A stretch of 64,000 nt of DNA from Chloracidobacterium sp. (GTDB taxonomy: Bacteria; Acidobacteriota; Blastocatellia; Pyrinomonadales; Pyrinomonadaceae): assembly GCA_016712045.1 (NCBI GenBank), contig JADJRV010000009.1, positions 121,708-185,707 of the forward strand, written 5' to 3'. Shown piece by piece: positions 37,895 through 47,932 of the stretch. Numbering within the stretch: position 1 is the stretch's first letter; each line of letters starts with the position of its first letter. The notes under the pieces were generated by a model. It was not told the DNA's origin. It did no database searches and saw only the letters and a list, made by a program, of their open reading frames with translations. The translations under genes were made by a program, and so were the position numbers.

Positions 37895-40800
37895 TTACTG
37901 CACATCTGAGACTTCGATCACGGGGCCGGCGTCGGTGAAGTCGATCTCGTTGTTGAATCCGGAAAGGTCCGCACCTTGGTTTAGAAACTTTTCGGCTTCG
38001 TCGGCGGTGACGGGGCGGGAGAAGAGGTAGCCTTGGCCGGCTTTGCAGCCAAGATCGCGGAGCAGTTCGAGCTGTTTGAGCGTCTCGACGCCTTCGGCGA
38101 CGACCTCGATGCCGAGGTTTTCGCCGAGCATAAGAATTGTTTTGACGATGAGGCCGCTCTTTTCGTCAGATTCGAGGACGTTGATGAACGAGCGGTCGAT
38201 CTTGATCCGCTCGAACGGGAACCGCTGGAGATAGCTTAGGCTCGAATAGCCGGTACCGAAATCGTCGGTCGATAGTGCGATGCCGAGTTCGTCCAGTTCC
38301 TGGAGTACCTTGAGCGAGCGGTCGCTATGTTCCATGACGGTGCTTTCGGTGACCTCGAGCTTGAGCTGTTTGGCGTCGAGACCGGTGCGGGCGAGGATGT
38401 CTTTGACCTGGCCGGTGAGCGTCGGGTGCATGAGCTGTTTGGCTGAGAGGTTGACGCTGATTGAGAGCGGGAACGTGTAACGCTGCTGCCACACGGCGGT
38501 CTGGCGGCACGATTCTTCGAGTATCCATTTGCCGATGCCCACGATCAGCCCGGTTTCTTCGGCAACGGCGACAAACTCATTTGGAGCGATGAGCCCGTGT
38601 TTCGGGTGACGCCAGCGGATGAGAGCCTCAAATTCCTCAACGCGGCCCGTCGTTAGATCGACGATCGGCTGGTAATGCACCTCAAACTCGTTTCGTTCGA
38701 CGGCGTGACGCAGATCGGTCTCGACCTGCAATAGATTCATGTTGCGGACATGCATCTCGCGGTCAAATATCTCGTAGCGGGCCTTGCCCGATTCTTTGGC
38801 ACGATACATCGCGGCATCGGCGTCGCGAAGGAAATCTTCGGCACGGCGTTCGACATTGCTTGAGACGACGATACCGATACTCGCGGTAGTAAAGACCTCG
38901 TAGTTGTCGATCTTAAAGGGTTCGGAGATCGCTGTTTGCAGGCGTTCGGCAACGTGGGCGACCTCGTTTGCGTCGCCGCTGCGGTGGAGCAGGATCGTAA
39001 ATTCGTCGCCGCCGAGACGGGCAACAATGTCGCCCGGACGCACGCAAGCCAATAGCTTTTCGGCGATGGCAATGAGCAATTTGTCGCCGACCGCGTGGCC
39101 GAGACTGTCGTTGATTACCTTAAACCGGTCGAGATCAAGAAAAAGGACGGCAAATTTTGCGTAATCATTACCCTCGGCACGATCGACCGCTTGTTTGAGA
39201 TGGTTCATGAACGAGACGCGGTTTGGCAGGTCGGTCAACGTGTCGTGCAGAGCGTAATAGCGAAGCTTTTCTTCGGCACGACTGCGTTCGGTAATGTCGC
39301 GGAAACTCGCGACGCGGCCGATAGCCTTGCCCTCAAGATACTGCGGCTGCGAATAACGCTCGATCAGGCGGCCGTCCGCCAGCTCAAGTATCTCAGTGAT
39401 CGTTTCGTTGGGCGTGTCGTAAGTCGTTTTGAGCCGTTTGAGAAATTCATCGGGCTTAACCAATTTACTGGCGACGTGTTTCACGAGGGCCGCTCCGTCT
39501 TTTTTCTCGACGATCGCCGGATCGAGTTCCCACATCTCCATAAATTTGTGGTTGCACGTGACGATCTGACGGTCGAGACTCATGACGACGATGCCGTCGG
39601 CGGTCGATTCGAATGTGGTGGTGAAAAGCGACAGCGTTTCGTGGAGCGATGTTTCGGCACGGCGGCGTTCGCTGATGTCGCGGGCGATGCCCTGGACGCC
39701 GACCGGCATACCATCATTGACGATCAGACGCGTGCTCAGATCGAGCGGTACACGCGTGCCGTCTTTGGCGATGATCTCTAGCTCGTAAGTCGTCGGACGT
39801 TCATCCTCGATCTTGCGGGCGGTCATCGTACGGGCACCTTCGAGATACTCGGGAGCGACGACTTTCGCGATGTTCATCTGCAGAGCTTCTTCGCGGCTGT
39901 AGCCCGTAATGATCTCGCCGGCACGGTTTAAGGATGTAAAGTTGCCGTTCAGATCGTGTGTGTAGATGAGGTCGTTGGCGTTTTCAAACAGGTCTTTGTA
40001 ACGCTCTTCGTTCTTGCGGCTCAACTCTTCGGCAAGTTTGCGGGCAGTAATATCGCGGGCGATGCCCTGAACGGCGATAGCTTCGCCGTCTTTCATGATC
40101 GTACTGCTGTTGACCTCTAGCGTGACGCGGCTGCCGTCTTTGCGTATGCAATCGACTTCGTACACCGTTTGACCGGTGTCGCCCTTGACCTTTTTGAGCA
40201 GATTTTTCTTGACGAGCTTCATGTGCTCGGGGGCAATGATCTGCTTCATATTTAGCGATAACGCCTCTTCTTGGGTGTAACCAAAGATGCGTTCGGTCGC
40301 GTGATTGATCGACATGTAATTGCCGTCGAGGTCGTGAACGTAAATGATGTCGTTAGCGTTTTCAAAAAGCTTTCGGTAACGAGCCTCGCTTTCCTGCAAA
40401 GCGTCACTCGTGCGTTTGCGGTCAGTAATGTCTTGCCACATTACCATCCCGGCAAAGATCTCGTCTTTTTCGTTGCGGACGGGCAAAACGCTCACCTGAA
40501 AAGCGCCTTCCTCATTGTCCAGATCGAGAACGACGTGCTCGCCGTCTAACGCTCGCTGATAGTAACCGGACCACTCTGTGGCCATTTCGGGCGGGAAAAC
40601 CTCCGACAAGGTGCGATTCTCAAACATCTCTGTCGTCCAGTCGTGATGTTTGAGCTGTTCGCCGTCGGCAAGGGTGTAGCGGTAGTTGTGGTCAAAGAGC
40701 AGGACGGCAGTTTTGGGAATAGTGCGGGCGAGTGTGCGATAAAGATTTTCGCGTTTCTCGAGCTCTTGCTGGGCGAGCTTTCGCTCGGTTACATCGAGGA

Positions 40801-41191
40801 TCACGCCCTGCCAGCAGATCCGTTCGCCGTCCTTGCCCTTAACAAAACAGCTGCGGTCGCGGACCCAGACTATATCGCCGTTTTTGCAAACGACGCGATA
40901 TTCAAAATCGATGCTCTCACCCTTTCGCATTGCAGAGCGCGTCGAACCCAGCACATGCTCGCGGTCATCAGGATGTATAACTTGGTCCCAAATATCGCTA
41001 TCGGTCATCCATCGGTCCAGAGGATATCCAAACCGCTCAAACGTCGGGCTTATGTAGATCGGCAAATGTGGCTGGACCGGCTCGACGGCATAGAACATTA
41101 CCGGCAGATTCTCAATGAAGCTGCGAAATGTGCTATCCACGGCCGGCGAATTTGCCGGATCTATTTTTGAATTTGACGTTTTTTTGGCCAT
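37895..41191 (-). CDS. Five-PAS GGDEF-EAL sensor protein (c-di-GMP synthesis/breakdown)
   Basis: 1,098 aa, no membrane segment seen, so probably cytoplasmic. Five PAS/PAC units occupy about residues 20-630 (each closing with a D(I/V)T(E/D)R(K/R)-type link such as GVILDVTERKLAQ). The GGDEF domain follows with an intact active site RLGGDEFTILL near residue 725. The EAL domain begins EFEALIRWRHPKHG near residue 852 and continues with DDFGTGYSSLSYLQRFPF and GVET. Both catalytic domains look competent, so the protein may work either way depending on PAS input. The PilZ protein at 6181 is a possible receiver. Confidence 0.93.
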   Translation of the reverse strand: MAKKTSNSKIDPANSPAVDSTFRSFIENLPVMFYAVEPVQPHLPIYISPTFERFGYPLDRWMTDSDIWDQVIHPDDREHVLGSTRSAMRKGESIDFEYRVVCKNGDIVWVRDRSCFVKGKDGERICWQGVILDVTERKLAQQELEKRENLYRTLARTIPKTAVLLFDHNYRYTLADGEQLKHHDWTTEMFENRTLSEVFPPEMATEWSGYYQRALDGEHVVLDLDNEEGAFQVSVLPVRNEKDEIFAGMVMWQDITDRKRTSDALQESEARYRKLFENANDIIYVHDLDGNYMSINHATERIFGYTQEEALSLNMKQIIAPEHMKLVKKNLLKKVKGDTGQTVYEVDCIRKDGSRVTLEVNSSTIMKDGEAIAVQGIARDITARKLAEELSRKNEERYKDLFENANDLIYTHDLNGNFTSLNRAGEIITGYSREEALQMNIAKVVAPEYLEGARTMTARKIEDERPTTYELEIIAKDGTRVPLDLSTRLIVNDGMPVGVQGIARDISERRRAETSLHETLSLFTTTFESTADGIVVMSLDRQIVTCNHKFMEMWELDPAIVEKKDGAALVKHVASKLVKPDEFLKRLKTTYDTPNETITEILELADGRLIERYSQPQYLEGKAIGRVASFRDITERSRAEEKLRYYALHDTLTDLPNRVSFMNHLKQAVDRAEGNDYAKFAVLFLDLDRFKVINDSLGHAVGDKLLIAIAEKLLACVRPGDIVARLGGDEFTILLHRSGDANEVAHVAERLQTAISEPFKIDNYEVFTTASIGIVVSSNVERRAEDFLRDADAAMYRAKESGKARYEIFDREMHVRNMNLLQVETDLRHAVERNEFEVHYQPIVDLTTGRVEEFEALIRWRHPKHGLIAPNEFVAVAEETGLIVGIGKWILEESCRQTAVWQQRYTFPLSISVNLSAKQLMHPTLTGQVKDILARTGLDAKQLKLEVTESTVMEHSDRSLKVLQELDELGIALSTDDFGTGYSSLSYLQRFPFERIKIDRSFINVLESDEKSGLIVKTILMLGENLGIEVVAEGVETLKQLELLRDLGCKAGQGYLFSRPVTADEAEKFLNQGADLSGFNNEIDFTDAGPVIEVSDVQ

Positions 41192-41465
41192 TTGCGGCGA
41201 TCATTAACAGATCAATGCGGCGAACTTTCCGCAGTGGGTGCTGTCTGATCAGGCTAGGGTAAACTGCTCTAAATAAAAGGTTTGGAGCGGATGTGTTGTT
41301 GAGTCTTGTGGACGGGACTACTCGGAAAATACGTTAAATCAGGTTTAACGCATATTCATAATAGCATTTATTGCCGTCTCCTGACCACATTTTTTTCGGG
41401 TTGCGGCTAATTGTTTATCGGTACAAAAAAGCGTTAAACTAATCGCGTTTCTCACCTTAAAAATT

Positions 41466-42734
41466 ATGAAAAAGATATCCGCCATTTGCCTGCTGCTTAC
41501 ATTCGCTGTCACCACATTTTCACAAACAATGCCCGCCGGTGCCGACCCTGCCATTTGGGCCAAAGCCGTCAAGATCCACAAAAAAGCGATCGTCATCGAC
41601 GGCCATAACGACATCACTTCGCCGCTGGTCGATGAAGATACAGACTTGCGGAACAGCACGACGGGGAAATTTCACCTCGGCGGCGACCCGTTTCACACTG
41701 ACGTTTCGCGGCTAAAGGCAGGCGGCATTACGGGTGAATTCTTTGCGATCTACGTTTCGGGCAGCACAATGGAAACCGGCGGAGCGATGCACCGGGCGGT
41801 CGATATGATCGACGCGACCTATCGCGAGGTCGAACGAAACCCTAATGACCTCGTATCCTGCACCACGGCGGATGAGATCCGAAAGGCCAAGAAAAAGAAT
41901 AAGATCTGCATCCTGATGGGGATTGAGGGCGGTTATGTGATGGAAGATTCACTTGCCGCACTTCGGGTAATGTATCGTCTCGGTGTCCGTTACATGACGC
42001 TGACGCATAACGTCGCGACCAACTGGGGTGACGCACACCGCGACGAAAAGCACGGCGGCCTGACGGAATTTGGTAAAGACGTGGTCCGCGAAATGAACCG
42101 CCTGGGGATATTCATCGATATCTCGCACATCTCGGTCAAGACGATGAACGACGCTCTCGACGTATCGACTGCTCCGGTGATCGCTTCGCACTCGGGTGCT
42201 CGCGGAGTCAATGATCATACCCGCAACGTCCCCGACGACGTTCTCAAACGTGTCGCCAAAAACGGCGGCGTTATCATGGTCAATTTCTACCCGTCGTTCC
42301 TCGACGCCCGCACAAACAAAGAGGAAAACGAGCGCTCGGCGCGACTCAAACCGCAGATGGATGCCCTCGCCGAACAGTTCAAGAACGATCGCAAAGCGTT
42401 TGACGACGCCGTCAGAAAGCTCGAAGACGCCAACCCGATCTATATGCCGACCTATGCACGGATAGTCGATCATATCGACCACATAAAACAGATCGCGGGT
42501 ATCGACCACGTCGGTCTTGGCTCTGACTTTGACGGTGTCCCAATGCTCCCCGCCGGTATGAACGGCGCCGAAGACCTAGTCCTCGTCACATATGAAATGC
42601 TTCGCCGCGGTTATTCCGAGACAGATATTAAGAAGGTCCTTGGCGAAAACCTGCTCCGTGCAATGGCCCAAATGGAACGCGTTGCGGGCAACCGCCAGAT
42701 CAGCGGACAGGGAAGTTTGAAACGTATCAAATAA
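41466..42734 (+). CDS. Secreted membrane dipeptidase (peptidase family M19)
   Basis: 422 aa with signal peptide (MKKISAICLLLTFAVTTFSQ). Zinc-site motifs of renal-dipeptidase-like enzymes: IDGHNDITSP near the start, ILMGIEGGYVMED, THNVATNWGD, IDISHISVKTMNDAL, ASHSGARGVNDHTRNVPDD, and GLGSDFDGVPMLPAG. It releases amino acids from dipeptides, often with broad stereochemistry. A Gln- and Gly-containing tail follows the barrel. Divergent from the PAS-GGDEF-EAL gene across a 274-base gap in which I see no gene. Confidence 0.92.
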   Translation: MKKISAICLLLTFAVTTFSQTMPAGADPAIWAKAVKIHKKAIVIDGHNDITSPLVDEDTDLRNSTTGKFHLGGDPFHTDVSRLKAGGITGEFFAIYVSGSTMETGGAMHRAVDMIDATYREVERNPNDLVSCTTADEIRKAKKKNKICILMGIEGGYVMEDSLAALRVMYRLGVRYMTLTHNVATNWGDAHRDEKHGGLTEFGKDVVREMNRLGIFIDISHISVKTMNDALDVSTAPVIASHSGARGVNDHTRNVPDDVLKRVAKNGGVIMVNFYPSFLDARTNKEENERSARLKPQMDALAEQFKNDRKAFDDAVRKLEDANPIYMPTYARIVDHIDHIKQIAGIDHVGLGSDFDGVPMLPAGMNGAEDLVLVTYEMLRRGYSETDIKKVLGENLLRAMAQMERVAGNRQISGQGSLKRIK

Positions 42735-42760
42735 AAAAGGCGGCATAAGCCGCCTTTTCC
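42733..42760. terminator. Bidirectional terminator between M19 and beta-propeller genes
   Basis: AAAAAAGGCGGC pairs with GCCGCCTTTTCC around ATAA (42733-42760). T-runs occur on both strands, between two convergent genes. Confidence 0.85.
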
Positions 42761-44737
42761 TTATTCCTCTTCCTCGTCGGAACGGTCATCGTTTGGCCAC
42801 CAGCCTTGCGGCGTGTAATTGACCCTGCGAACCTCCCGAAGACGGTCTTTACTTAGTCTTCCTTCGACCAGCTCGTAACCCATCAAAGCGAAAATGCGTC
42901 CTCGCAGAAAGATCGGACGGGCGTTGCCGTACCAATCGACGCATGACGCACGGCAGCCGTCGTTGGTGTCGGTCGAGCGGGCCTCGAGTTCGCCGATCTG
43001 GCTAAAATTGAGGCGGTTGTTTTTGAGAAAGATGATCGCCGCCGAGTCTTCCATCAGGTGACGGTAACCGCTGCGGCCTTCGCGGGCGATCGGCAAACCG
43101 AGCAGACCGCTGTCGTCGCCATCTGGTTTGTAGAAAAAGCCGTGGCTGCGAAGCTCGCCTTGTGAGGCGTTCTTGCGAACGTAGCTCGGCCAGAGCTTTG
43201 CACCGTCATCGAGGCCAACGGGCGAGAAATAAAGATCCGACCCGTTAGTGCCTACAACAACCGCAGCGTCGCCGAGTGGTTCGATGCGATCAACGTTGTG
43301 GTTGAGGTGCAGATTTGTGACACTGCCCGTTTTCCAGTTCGCGGCAAAAAGATTTGCCCCGTCGCGGGTTTCCTGACGGCCCCAGCCGCTGCCCGTGCCG
43401 TAAAGCATATAGTCGCCGACAAAACGGTTTTGAAATGTATAGTTATCGACATTTGGCAGATCGCGATAGCTGGCTTTCACAGCCGATTCGCTGCCGTCCG
43501 AAAAGCTTTCCGCCGATGCCGTGAGCATCGCGATGTCGCCCTCGGACTTTTCACCGTCCCACATCTGATCGCCACGGGCGTCGCTGCGGACGAGCACGTT
43601 GAGCTGTTCGCCCTCGCTTTCAAGGAACGAGAACTGGTCGATCGGGCTGCCGGTAACGCCGAGAGCACTCGGAGCCGAGCCGTCGAGCGGCATTTTGTAG
43701 AGCAGCGAGTTGGATTTCGCCCCGCCGCCGCCATAGTTGTAGTCGGTCGTCCAGACGTACACCGATTTTTGCGACACATAAAATACGCGCCCAGCCGCAC
43801 CCAAAACTGCCGTGCCTTTGCACGCCATGGTCTTAGACGAAAGGTCGCAGACGGTGATCGTGTGCAGTGCCGAGACTGAGGTCGAATCGACAGGACGTTC
43901 GGCACGGTAGATCTCGGTCGGCGAGACGACTGGCTCGAATTCGCTGGCCTTCGCACGTTTGTGCCATTTTCTGACGGCCGGGAATTGTTCCTTTCCGTCG
44001 CTGTAGTATCCGAGATACTGCGGCGTGTAAAAGACGAGTTTGTTGCCGATCAGACGGCTGGCGTAGTTGCGTGACGAATAATAATCGTTTGACCGCAGAT
44101 GGTATGTCGAGCGGTATGCGAGGTCGCCGCTGCGGTTGATGTCGAAAAGGTTGATCTCGGTCCCGCCGCGGCCGTAGCTGTAACCGATGACGACCACCGT
44201 GTCGCCGGAAACAAGCATCTCGTCGTACCAATCATTGCTCGGGTTGATCCCCGGTGGATAGGCGTTGACCGAAGATTCCGGCTCCAAAGCATTGCCTCCT
44301 ACCTGGACGGTGAACAAACGCCCGCGACGCAGTATCACGAGGTGATCGCCGTGCACCTTGACGATCCCGCCCTCATCAACACCCGCGTGCTGGTTGTTTG
44401 TGATCGATTCTTCTTTGCCGTCTTTCGAAGCCGACATGGTCTTTGCCCCGGCAGACGGTGACGGAGCGGCATCTGTCATTACCGAACTGTTAGCGGTGTC
44501 TGATTTGTCCGCATCTTGTCCAGATATCTGGCCCGCACGGCGGCGTGATTCCTGAAACTTCTTAAAATGCTCTTTTAACTCAGCCTCTGATTTGAACGGC
44601 TGCATGGTCTTTCGCGGTTTCGACGACGCGACAGATGGTAAGTCAGCAAACCATCCGGTTGGCCGGACCCCTGAATACGAGAACGCAAAAACTCCGGCTG
44701 CCAATACAACGGCGCCGGCTATAAATGACCTTTTCAT
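42761..44737 (-). CDS. Secreted beta-propeller domain protein (PF09826-like)
   Basis: 658 aa from ATG 44737 with GGAGG at 44745-44749; a start at 44791 is less likely. An N-terminal signal or anchor (IAGAVVLAAGVFAFSYSG) is followed by a Lys/Glu-rich linker, then TNNQHAGVDEGGIVKVHGDH, which matches the start of the propeller family first described in archaea and some bacteria. WD-like blades (VLRRGRLFTVQV, DTVVVIGYSYG, NKLVFYTPQYLGYY) continue to the end. The C-terminal tail is acidic (NDDRSDEEEE). Function unknown, probably an extracytoplasmic binding scaffold. Confidence 0.72.
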   Translation of the reverse strand: MKRSFIAGAVVLAAGVFAFSYSGVRPTGWFADLPSVASSKPRKTMQPFKSEAELKEHFKKFQESRRRAGQISGQDADKSDTANSSVMTDAAPSPSAGAKTMSASKDGKEESITNNQHAGVDEGGIVKVHGDHLVILRRGRLFTVQVGGNALEPESSVNAYPPGINPSNDWYDEMLVSGDTVVVIGYSYGRGGTEINLFDINRSGDLAYRSTYHLRSNDYYSSRNYASRLIGNKLVFYTPQYLGYYSDGKEQFPAVRKWHKRAKASEFEPVVSPTEIYRAERPVDSTSVSALHTITVCDLSSKTMACKGTAVLGAAGRVFYVSQKSVYVWTTDYNYGGGGAKSNSLLYKMPLDGSAPSALGVTGSPIDQFSFLESEGEQLNVLVRSDARGDQMWDGEKSEGDIAMLTASAESFSDGSESAVKASYRDLPNVDNYTFQNRFVGDYMLYGTGSGWGRQETRDGANLFAANWKTGSVTNLHLNHNVDRIEPLGDAAVVVGTNGSDLYFSPVGLDDGAKLWPSYVRKNASQGELRSHGFFYKPDGDDSGLLGLPIAREGRSGYRHLMEDSAAIIFLKNNRLNFSQIGELEARSTDTNDGCRASCVDWYGNARPIFLRGRIFALMGYELVEGRLSKDRLREVRRVNYTPQGWWPNDDRSDEEEE

Positions 44738-44836
44738 AATTTTTCCTCCGTCGGCAGCGTTTCCACCGCCGTAAATATCGGATATTTTCATTCCAATCGG
44801 AGGAACGTATGAAAGGTCGATTGCTTGCAGGAAAAT

Positions 44837-44864
44837 AAAAAAGGCGGCCGGAGCCGCCTTTTCT
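44837..44864 (-). terminator. Rho-independent terminator after secA
   Basis: AAAAGGCGGC and GCCGCCTTTT pair around CGGA. On the reverse strand the hairpin is followed by TTTTTTATTTT. It is about 50 bases beyond the secA stop. Confidence 0.75.
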
Positions 44865-44880
44865 AGTTAACGTTGGATGT

Positions 44881-44911
44881 TACGCCCTTACTAACGTGCG
44901 GGCTTCTGCAC
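44881..44911. repeat. Half copy of the GCCCGCACGTTAGTAAGGGC-type inverted repeat
   Basis: TACGCCCTTACTAACGTGCG plus GGCTTCTGCAC matches one arm of the elements at 32273 and 50139. It lies at the 3' end of secA, and no matching second arm is seen. Confidence 0.6.
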
Positions 44912-47718
44912 TAAGCCCCAGCCCCGTGACACTTCTTAAACTTCTTACCTGATCCGCAGTAACAGGGTTCGTTTGGCTTTGTCTTTGGTTGGTCGCGGAC
45001 GAAGGGGGTGTGGCGGGCGGCTTCGGCTCCGGCGGCTTCGGCGGTTCCCATGGCTCCCGTGAACGCCATGCCGGCCGCTTGGCGGTTGGCGCGTTGGCGT
45101 TCGAGGCGTTCGAGACGCTCGATCTCTTCTTGCTCGTCGCGGTTGACGATCTCGAGGTGAAATAGCGCCTTGGTCGTGTTGGTGTCGATGCGGTCGAGCA
45201 TGTCTTGGAACATATCGAACGACTGTTTTTTGTATTCGACGAGCGGGTCTTTTTGGCCGTAACCGACCAGGCCGATGCCCTGTTTGACCTGATCGATCGA
45301 GAGCAGGTGGTCTTTCCACTGGCTGTCGATGATGTTGAGCATGATGTAACGCTCATAGGCCCGCAGGCTTTCTTCGCCGGCCTGTTTTTCCTTTGATTCG
45401 TAGGACGCGATGGCCTTTGCCCAGATGGCGTTTTCGACCTCGGCGGCGTTCATCGTTTTGAAATCGACGCCCGCGTCTTTGGCCGGATCGATAGCGTAAA
45501 TGTTCTCGATCTCAGCGGCGTAGGTATCGACTTCCCATTTGTCGGGCGTGATCGCGTTGGACAAAAAGCTGCCGGTCAGATCGGCGAGCAGATCGCGTGC
45601 GACGCCCTGTTCGCCAAGCAAATATTCGCGATGCTCGGGCTCGAACATCAACTGCCGACGCAATCCGTAGATCGTCTCACGCTGGCGGTTCATGACGTCG
45701 TCGTATTTGAGGACGTGTTTGCGAGTCTCAAAGTTGCGTGCCTCGACGGCCTTTTGGGCACGTTCGATCTGGCGGCTGACGGTCTTTGATTCGATGGCGA
45801 CGCCATTTTCCATACCGAGCCATTCCATCATCGAGCGAACCTTGTCGCCCGCGAAAATACGCATCAGATCGTCTTCGAGTGATAGAACAAACCGCGACGA
45901 ACCCGGATCGCCCTGACGTCCGGCACGTCCGCGAAGCTGATTATCGATACGGCGTGATTCGTGGCGTTCGGTGCCGAGGATGTGCAGACCGCCGACGGCA
46001 ACGACCTCTTTAGCCTCTTCGGCGACGACAGCTTTTGCTTTGCGAAGCTGCTCGTTGAATTGCTCCTCGGTCGCCTCGTCCGGATTGATCTCCATCCGTT
46101 TGAGGTAATCGCGGGCGAGCGAGTCGGGGTTGCCGCCGAGCAGGATGTCGGTACCGCGGCCGGCCATGTTGGTCGCGATGGTGACGGCACCTTTGCGTCC
46201 GGCCTGAGCGATGATCTCGGCTTCCTGTTCGTGATATTTGGCGTTGAGGACCTTGTGCGGAACGCCGATGGCCTTGAGCTTTTCGGCGACGAGCTCTGAG
46301 TTTTCAACCGAGACTGTACCGACCAGAACGGGGCGTCCGAGTGCGTGCAGCTCTTTGATCTCAGCGACGGTCGCGTCCCATTTTTCGGGCAGCGTGCGAT
46401 AGATCATATCCGACGAATCGACGCGGATCATCGGCTGATTTGTCGGTATCATCACGGTGTCGAGGCCATAGACGCTGTTAAATTCCTCGGCCTCGGTCTC
46501 GGCCGTACCGGTCATGCCGCTGATCTTTTCGTACATTCGGAAATAATTCTGCAGCGTGATGGTGGCGAGCGTCTGATTTTCTTGCTCGATCTTAACGCCT
46601 TCCTTTGCCTCGACAGCTTGGTGCAGTCCGTCGGACCAACGGCGGCCAGACATCAAACGGCCGGTGAAATCGTCAACGATGATAACCTCGCCGTCCTGGA
46701 CGACGTAATGGTGATCGCGTTTGTAGAGCGTGTGGGCCTTTAGCGCCTGTTCGACGCAGTGGAGCAGGTCCATGTTCGCCGGGTCGTAGAGGTTTGATAC
46801 GCCAAGCAGCTTTTCGGCCTTCGTCACACCGGCCTCGGTCAGCACTGACGAGTGATTTTTCTCGTCGAGCAGATAGTCGCCGGTCGTGACCTTGGTCTCC
46901 TCGTCCTTATGGCCGAGGACGAGCTGCGGGATTATCTGGTTTGCGGTGTAGTACTTGTCGGTCGCCTCGTCGGTCGCACCCGAGATGATGAGCGGCGTGC
47001 GGGCTTCGTCGATAAGGATCGAATCGACTTCGTCAATGATCGCGAAATAGTGGTCCGGCTGGACGAGCGACTCAACGTCAAACTTCATATTATCCCGCAG
47101 ATAATCAAAGCCAAATTCGTTGTTCGTGCCGTACGTTATCGAGCAAGCGTAGGCGTCTTTGCGCTCGACGTCGTCCATATCATTTTGGATACAGCCGACG
47201 GTCAGGCCGAGAAATGTGTGAATTTTGCCCATCCACTCGGCGTCACGCGAGGCGAGATAGTCGTTGACGGTCACGACATGAACACCGCGTCCGGTCAGGC
47301 CATTGAGATACGACGGCAAGGTCGCGACGAGCGTTTTACCTTCACCGGTACGCATCTCGGCGATGCGGCCCTGGTGCAAAGCGACGCCGCCGATCATCTG
47401 CACGTCAAAGTGACGCATGCCGGTAACGCGACGCGAGCCTTCGCGAACGGTCGCAAACGCCTCGGGCAATATCTCGGCAAGCACCGCCTGCTCGGCCTTT
47501 CGCCGCTCTTCTTTATCCTCAATGCCCTCGAGAGCATTGGCGATCATCTCTTTGAACTTAGGCGTCTGTGCCTGTAATTCGGCGTCCGTGAGCTTTTCGA
47601 TCGCCGGTTCCCATGCATTGATCTGGGCGATGATCGGTTTGACGTTCTTCAAAAAGACGTCGCTCGACGAGCCAAAAATTTTCTTAACTAATTTATCTGC
47701 AAAACTATTAACAGCCAT
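44911..47718 (-). CDS. secA: Preprotein translocase ATPase SecA
   Basis: 935 aa. Motor of the Sec export channel, which carries the many signal-peptide proteins of this window. N-terminal MAVNSFADKLVKKIFGS; ATP site MRTGEGKTLVATLPSYL; Walker B and linker IDEVDSILIDEARTPLIISG; second motor domain GTDILLGGNPDSLARDYL and ESRRIDNQLRGRAGRQGDPG. The C-terminal zinc-binding SEC-C motif CYCGSGKKFKKCH has Cys-x-Cys-x8-Cys-His. No frameshift. The 214 bases upstream contain the large composite hairpin at 47763-47895. Confidence 0.97.
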   Translation of the reverse strand: MAVNSFADKLVKKIFGSSSDVFLKNVKPIIAQINAWEPAIEKLTDAELQAQTPKFKEMIANALEGIEDKEERRKAEQAVLAEILPEAFATVREGSRRVTGMRHFDVQMIGGVALHQGRIAEMRTGEGKTLVATLPSYLNGLTGRGVHVVTVNDYLASRDAEWMGKIHTFLGLTVGCIQNDMDDVERKDAYACSITYGTNNEFGFDYLRDNMKFDVESLVQPDHYFAIIDEVDSILIDEARTPLIISGATDEATDKYYTANQIIPQLVLGHKDEETKVTTGDYLLDEKNHSSVLTEAGVTKAEKLLGVSNLYDPANMDLLHCVEQALKAHTLYKRDHHYVVQDGEVIIVDDFTGRLMSGRRWSDGLHQAVEAKEGVKIEQENQTLATITLQNYFRMYEKISGMTGTAETEAEEFNSVYGLDTVMIPTNQPMIRVDSSDMIYRTLPEKWDATVAEIKELHALGRPVLVGTVSVENSELVAEKLKAIGVPHKVLNAKYHEQEAEIIAQAGRKGAVTIATNMAGRGTDILLGGNPDSLARDYLKRMEINPDEATEEQFNEQLRKAKAVVAEEAKEVVAVGGLHILGTERHESRRIDNQLRGRAGRQGDPGSSRFVLSLEDDLMRIFAGDKVRSMMEWLGMENGVAIESKTVSRQIERAQKAVEARNFETRKHVLKYDDVMNRQRETIYGLRRQLMFEPEHREYLLGEQGVARDLLADLTGSFLSNAITPDKWEVDTYAAEIENIYAIDPAKDAGVDFKTMNAAEVENAIWAKAIASYESKEKQAGEESLRAYERYIMLNIIDSQWKDHLLSIDQVKQGIGLVGYGQKDPLVEYKKQSFDMFQDMLDRIDTNTTKALFHLEIVNRDEQEEIERLERLERQRANRQAAGMAFTGAMGTAEAAGAEAARHTPFVRDQPKTKPNEPCYCGSGKKFKKCHGAGA

Positions 47719-47762
47719 GATTTCCTCTTTATGGAGTTCGCGCGTTTACGCGTGATGTTTGT

Positions 47763-47895
47763 TTGCCGAGCGGAAAAGCTGGGCTTTTCCGGAACTGTTC
47801 CAAAGTATTCTGCGGCTATGCCGCCCTCCGGAGGAGCAGCCTCCTAGATTCTTTGGGATGCTCAACGGAAAAGCATAGCTTTTCCGCTCGGCGAA
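47763..47895. repeat. Composite nested hairpin element (CCGAGCGGAAAAGC type)
   Basis: The outer arms TTGCCGAGCGGAAAAGC and GCTTTTCCGCTCGGCGAA pair with each other, while each arm also folds back on itself (GGAAAAGCTGGGCTTTTCC and GGAAAAGCATAGCTTTTCC). The centre has two more small hairpins, GCGGCTATGCCGC and CCTCCGGAGGAG. It fills most of the space between secA and the gene upstream. Confidence 0.75.
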
Positions 47896-47932
47896 TAAAA
47901 ATGACGAGATGATGTTGAGATCTTGCTCGCCG

